NCBI RefSeq assembly: GCF_001718315.1
Contig: NZ_CP013363.1
Coordinates: 124,001-188,000, forward strand
Origin: Burkholderia diffusa
GTDB taxonomy: Bacteria; Pseudomonadota; Gammaproteobacteria; Burkholderiales; Burkholderiaceae
Direction: 5' to 3'
DNA: 64,000 nt
In this document: one piece after another, positions 63,477 through 64,000 of the stretch
How positions within the stretch are numbered: the stretch's first letter is position 1
Layout: each line of letters opens with the position of its first letter
The notes under the pieces: generated by a model
The model's input: only the letters and a program-made list of their open reading frames with translations
Databases searched by the model: none
Told to the model about the DNA's origin: nothing
Position numbers and translations under genes: made by a program

Positions 63477-63655
63477 CATCACACCATCACCGCCTCAACG
63501 CCGCCACGCCCGGCCGCCGCCACCAGCATCAGACGCTGCGTCTGCGGCGCCCACGCGATCGACACGCTCTTCCCGACCAGCAGTACGCCGGCCAGCGCGA
63601 ACATCGTCGCGTGACAGCCGAGCATCGCGCGGCGCGAATCGACCGCCGGCCGCGG

Positions 63656-64000
63656 TCAGCGGCCAAGCCCCGCCATCAGCGTGTACTTGAGCTCCACATA
63701 CTCGTCGAGGCCGTACTTCGAGCCTTCGCGGCCGAGCCCCGATTGCTTGACGCCGCCGAACGGCGCGACCTCGGTCGAGATGATCCCGTCGTTGACGCCA
63801 ACCATCCCGCTCTCCAGCGCGCCGGACACGCGCCATGCGCGGCCGAGGTCGCGCGTGTAGAAGTACGCGGACAGCCCGTACGGCGTGTCGTTCGCCGCGG
63901 CGACGGCTTCTTCTTCGGTCGTGAAGCGGAAGCAGCCGGCGACGGGGCCGAAGGTTTCCTCTTCGGCGATCAGCATGTCGGGCGTCATGCCGGTCAGCAC
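63656..64000 (-). CDS. gabD: Succinate-semialdehyde dehydrogenase (GabD-like), C-terminal part (cut by window edge)
   Basis: The last 114 codons of an aldehyde dehydrogenase; the N-terminal part is outside the window. [20 protein letters not shown] and [20 protein letters not shown], then [14 protein letters not shown], match the GabD subgroup, which oxidises succinate semialdehyde to succinate. The catalytic Cys and Glu are not visible, so the assignment rests on the C-terminal pattern. Confidence 0.82.
   Translation of the reverse strand: MLTGMTPDMLIAEEETFGPVAGCFRFTTEEEAVAAANDTPYGLSAYFYTRDLGRAWRVSGALESGMVGVNDGIISTEVAPFGGVKQSGLGREGSKYGLDEYVELKYTLMAGLGR

Noticed and set aside
63479..63625. 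48-codon minus-strand ORF after the GabD-like gene, with one hydrophobic stretch
   Set aside because: No ribosome-binding site before its ATG. It is in frame with the preceding stop, so it looks like read-through sequence rather than a gene, although a small membrane peptide cannot be excluded.

Overview
The window is GC-rich, densely coded DNA of Burkholderia type, most likely the Burkholderia cepacia complex. Evidence: codon use, an OmpC-type porin, two soluble LecB-like lectins almost identical in pattern to the BC2L lectins, an Lrp-regulated ACC deaminase, and many LysR regulators. The accessory-metabolism content suggests a secondary replicon rather than the core chromosome. No rRNA, tRNA, CRISPR, IS element or phage was seen.

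1-8972 is a catechol meta-cleavage operon. It runs from the tail of a DmpQ/XylT ferredoxin through catechol 2,3-dioxygenase (dmpB), a GlcG-like protein, dmpC, E, F, G, H, I, D and an outer-membrane SphA-like protein. Both branches from 2-hydroxymuconic semialdehyde are present: dehydrogenase/tautomerase/decarboxylase and hydrolase. They meet at hydratase, aldolase and acylating acetaldehyde dehydrogenase, giving pyruvate and acetyl-CoA. The oxygenase genes must lie to the left. An amidohydrolase/LysR divergent pair follows (8989-10947).

10977-20672 holds dbpA with a zinc-ribbon partner, malate:quinone oxidoreductase with a terminator and a long leader, a lipoprotein, an Lrp/acetylpolyamine amidohydrolase/orphan LivJ-type binding-protein group, and the lectin genes bclB and bclA. 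A lux-box-like site faces a small unknown gene next to the lectins.

20788-37747 is a patchwork: an Lgt-like/TlpA fusion, methyltransferase, GNAT plus divergent MocR regulator, ArsR-type regulator plus PLP decarboxylase, cupin, SDR, SurE, azlCD with a divergent Lrp, a HigBA module with an operator-like repeat, flavin reductase, thioredoxin and YjbQ. Short AT-richer islands (about 26200-26760, 33520-34430, 62220-63480) carry small unknown or toxin-antitoxin genes.

37802-41051 looks like one signalling operon: a BetR/receiver regulator, a periplasmic molybdopterin-fold protein and a hybrid histidine kinase. Then come acdS/acdR (ACC deaminase and its Lrp regulator), poxB, a LysR/aldo-keto reductase pair with two matching operator-like sites, a pmtA-like methyltransferase preceded by an overlapping 29-codon ORF, a porin, and a three-gene glycine-betaine-type ABC transporter with a clear terminator.

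54074-62215 is a probable acid-sugar catabolic operon (aldehyde dehydrogenase, MFS transporter, enolase-superfamily enzyme with an unusual active site, GMC oxidoreductase) next to two divergent LysR genes. The right end has a two-gene unknown cassette bordered by a perfect 30-base palindrome, then the C-terminal part of a GabD-like dehydrogenase cut by the window edge.
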